Positions 5,029 to 5,174 of a stretch of 5,174 bases of DNA are shown here, in pieces. The translations under genes and the position numbers were made by a program. Where the stretch lies: positions 1-5,174 of the forward strand of contig CAMOEQ010000033.1 of NCBI GenBank assembly GCA_946612405.1, read 5' to 3'. This DNA is from an uncultured Erysipelotrichaceae bacterium (GTDB lineage: Bacteria > Bacillota_I > Bacilli_A > RFN20 > CAG-826). Each line of letters begins with the position of its first letter. Position 1 is the first letter of the stretch. The notes beneath the pieces were generated by a model. That model saw only the letters and a list, made by a program, of their open reading frames with translations. It did no database searches and had not been told where the DNA came from.

Positions 5029-5062
5029 ATTCCCTGTTACAAGACACCCCGTACCAGGGAAT
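5029..5062. repeat. Imperfect inverted repeat in the right-hand gene-free region
   Basis: ATTCCCTGTTAC (5029-5040) pairs with GTACCAGGGAAT (5051-5062), 11 of 12 positions with one T-C mismatch, around a 10-base loop. No T-run follows on either strand, so it is not a simple terminator. It could be a structured RNA element or a protein site; I do not recognise the family. Confidence 0.5.
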
Positions 5063-5078
5063 AGGATATGCTTAAAAG

Positions 5079-5097
5079 ACGCAAGCTTTCTTTGCGT
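5079..5097. repeat. Small hairpin
   Basis: ACGCAA (5079-5084) and TTGCGT (5092-5097) make a 6-bp stem with a 7-base loop, followed by TT and AT-rich sequence. It could be a weak terminator on the plus strand. Confidence 0.3.
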
Positions 5098-5117
5098 TTA
5101 TTATATTAATATAATAA
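5098..5117. repeat. Perfect 20-bp AT palindrome
   Basis: TTATTATATTAATATAATAA reads the same on both strands and contains only A and T. It contains TATAAT on both strands, so it could house a -10 or bind a dimeric protein. In AT-rich DNA such a palindrome is less striking than its length suggests. No gene start is visible in the 57 bases that follow. Confidence 0.45.
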
Positions 5118-5174
5118 TCCGTTAATACAAAGTTGAATAGGTGACGACAATATGCTGTTTTTTTGATTATTCTT

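Noticed and set aside
1..5174. Mycoplasma-type code (TGA = Trp)
   Set aside because: All genes read cleanly with TGG for Trp and no internal TGA.

Overview
The window is AT-rich DNA, by eye roughly two-thirds A+T. It has compact genes, Shine-Dalgarno sites of AAGGA/GGAG type and Rho-independent terminators. Tryptophan is written TGG and every gene ends in TAA or TAG, so nothing points to the mycoplasma code. Together this suggests a low-GC Bacillota-type bacterium, possibly gut-associated, but I cannot place it more finely. No tRNA, rRNA, CRISPR array or transposase gene is visible.

Layout, left to right. Positions 1-62 hold the last 19 codons of an unidentified gene. Positions 279-1532 (+) encode an AAA_14/DUF4143-type ATPase, read from an extended -10 promoter at 205-232. 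A bidirectional terminator (1695-1719) separates it from a block of minus-strand genes. That block contains two tandem small genes (1754-2026 and 2035-2322) and, upstream of them with its own terminator, a Fic-domain protein with an N-terminal helix-turn-helix (2449-3345). A third small gene of the same family (3511-3819, +) diverges from the Fic gene. It meets a seven-helix YwaF/TIGR02206-type membrane protein (3816-4625, -) tail to tail. Diverging from that is a 53-residue zinc-ribbon protein (4788-4949, +). The last 225 bases have no gene but several inverted repeats.

The most interesting part is the family of three small proteins. Each joins a nearly constant 48-residue Nif11-like leader, ending in (I/V)SGG, to a variable tail with two CxxC pairs that looks like a zinc ribbon. 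A constant leader with a variable tail is the pattern of ribosomally made, processed and exported peptides (RiPPs or bacteriocins), yet a zinc ribbon is an unusual cargo. The two transcription units for these peptides share the same promoter design. Two TTGTGACA-like direct repeats lie 11 bp apart and stand in for the -35 box, followed by an extended TGN-TAGAWT -10 and a predicted 19-nt leader. This implies one common activator, probably an OmpR/PhoB-type response regulator or similar, which is not in the window. The stand-alone zinc ribbon at 4788 has a promoter of similar geometry with a different repeat, AAACATTAAGA. No maturation enzyme, C39-peptidase transporter or immunity gene is recognisable here, so export and function of the peptides remain inference.
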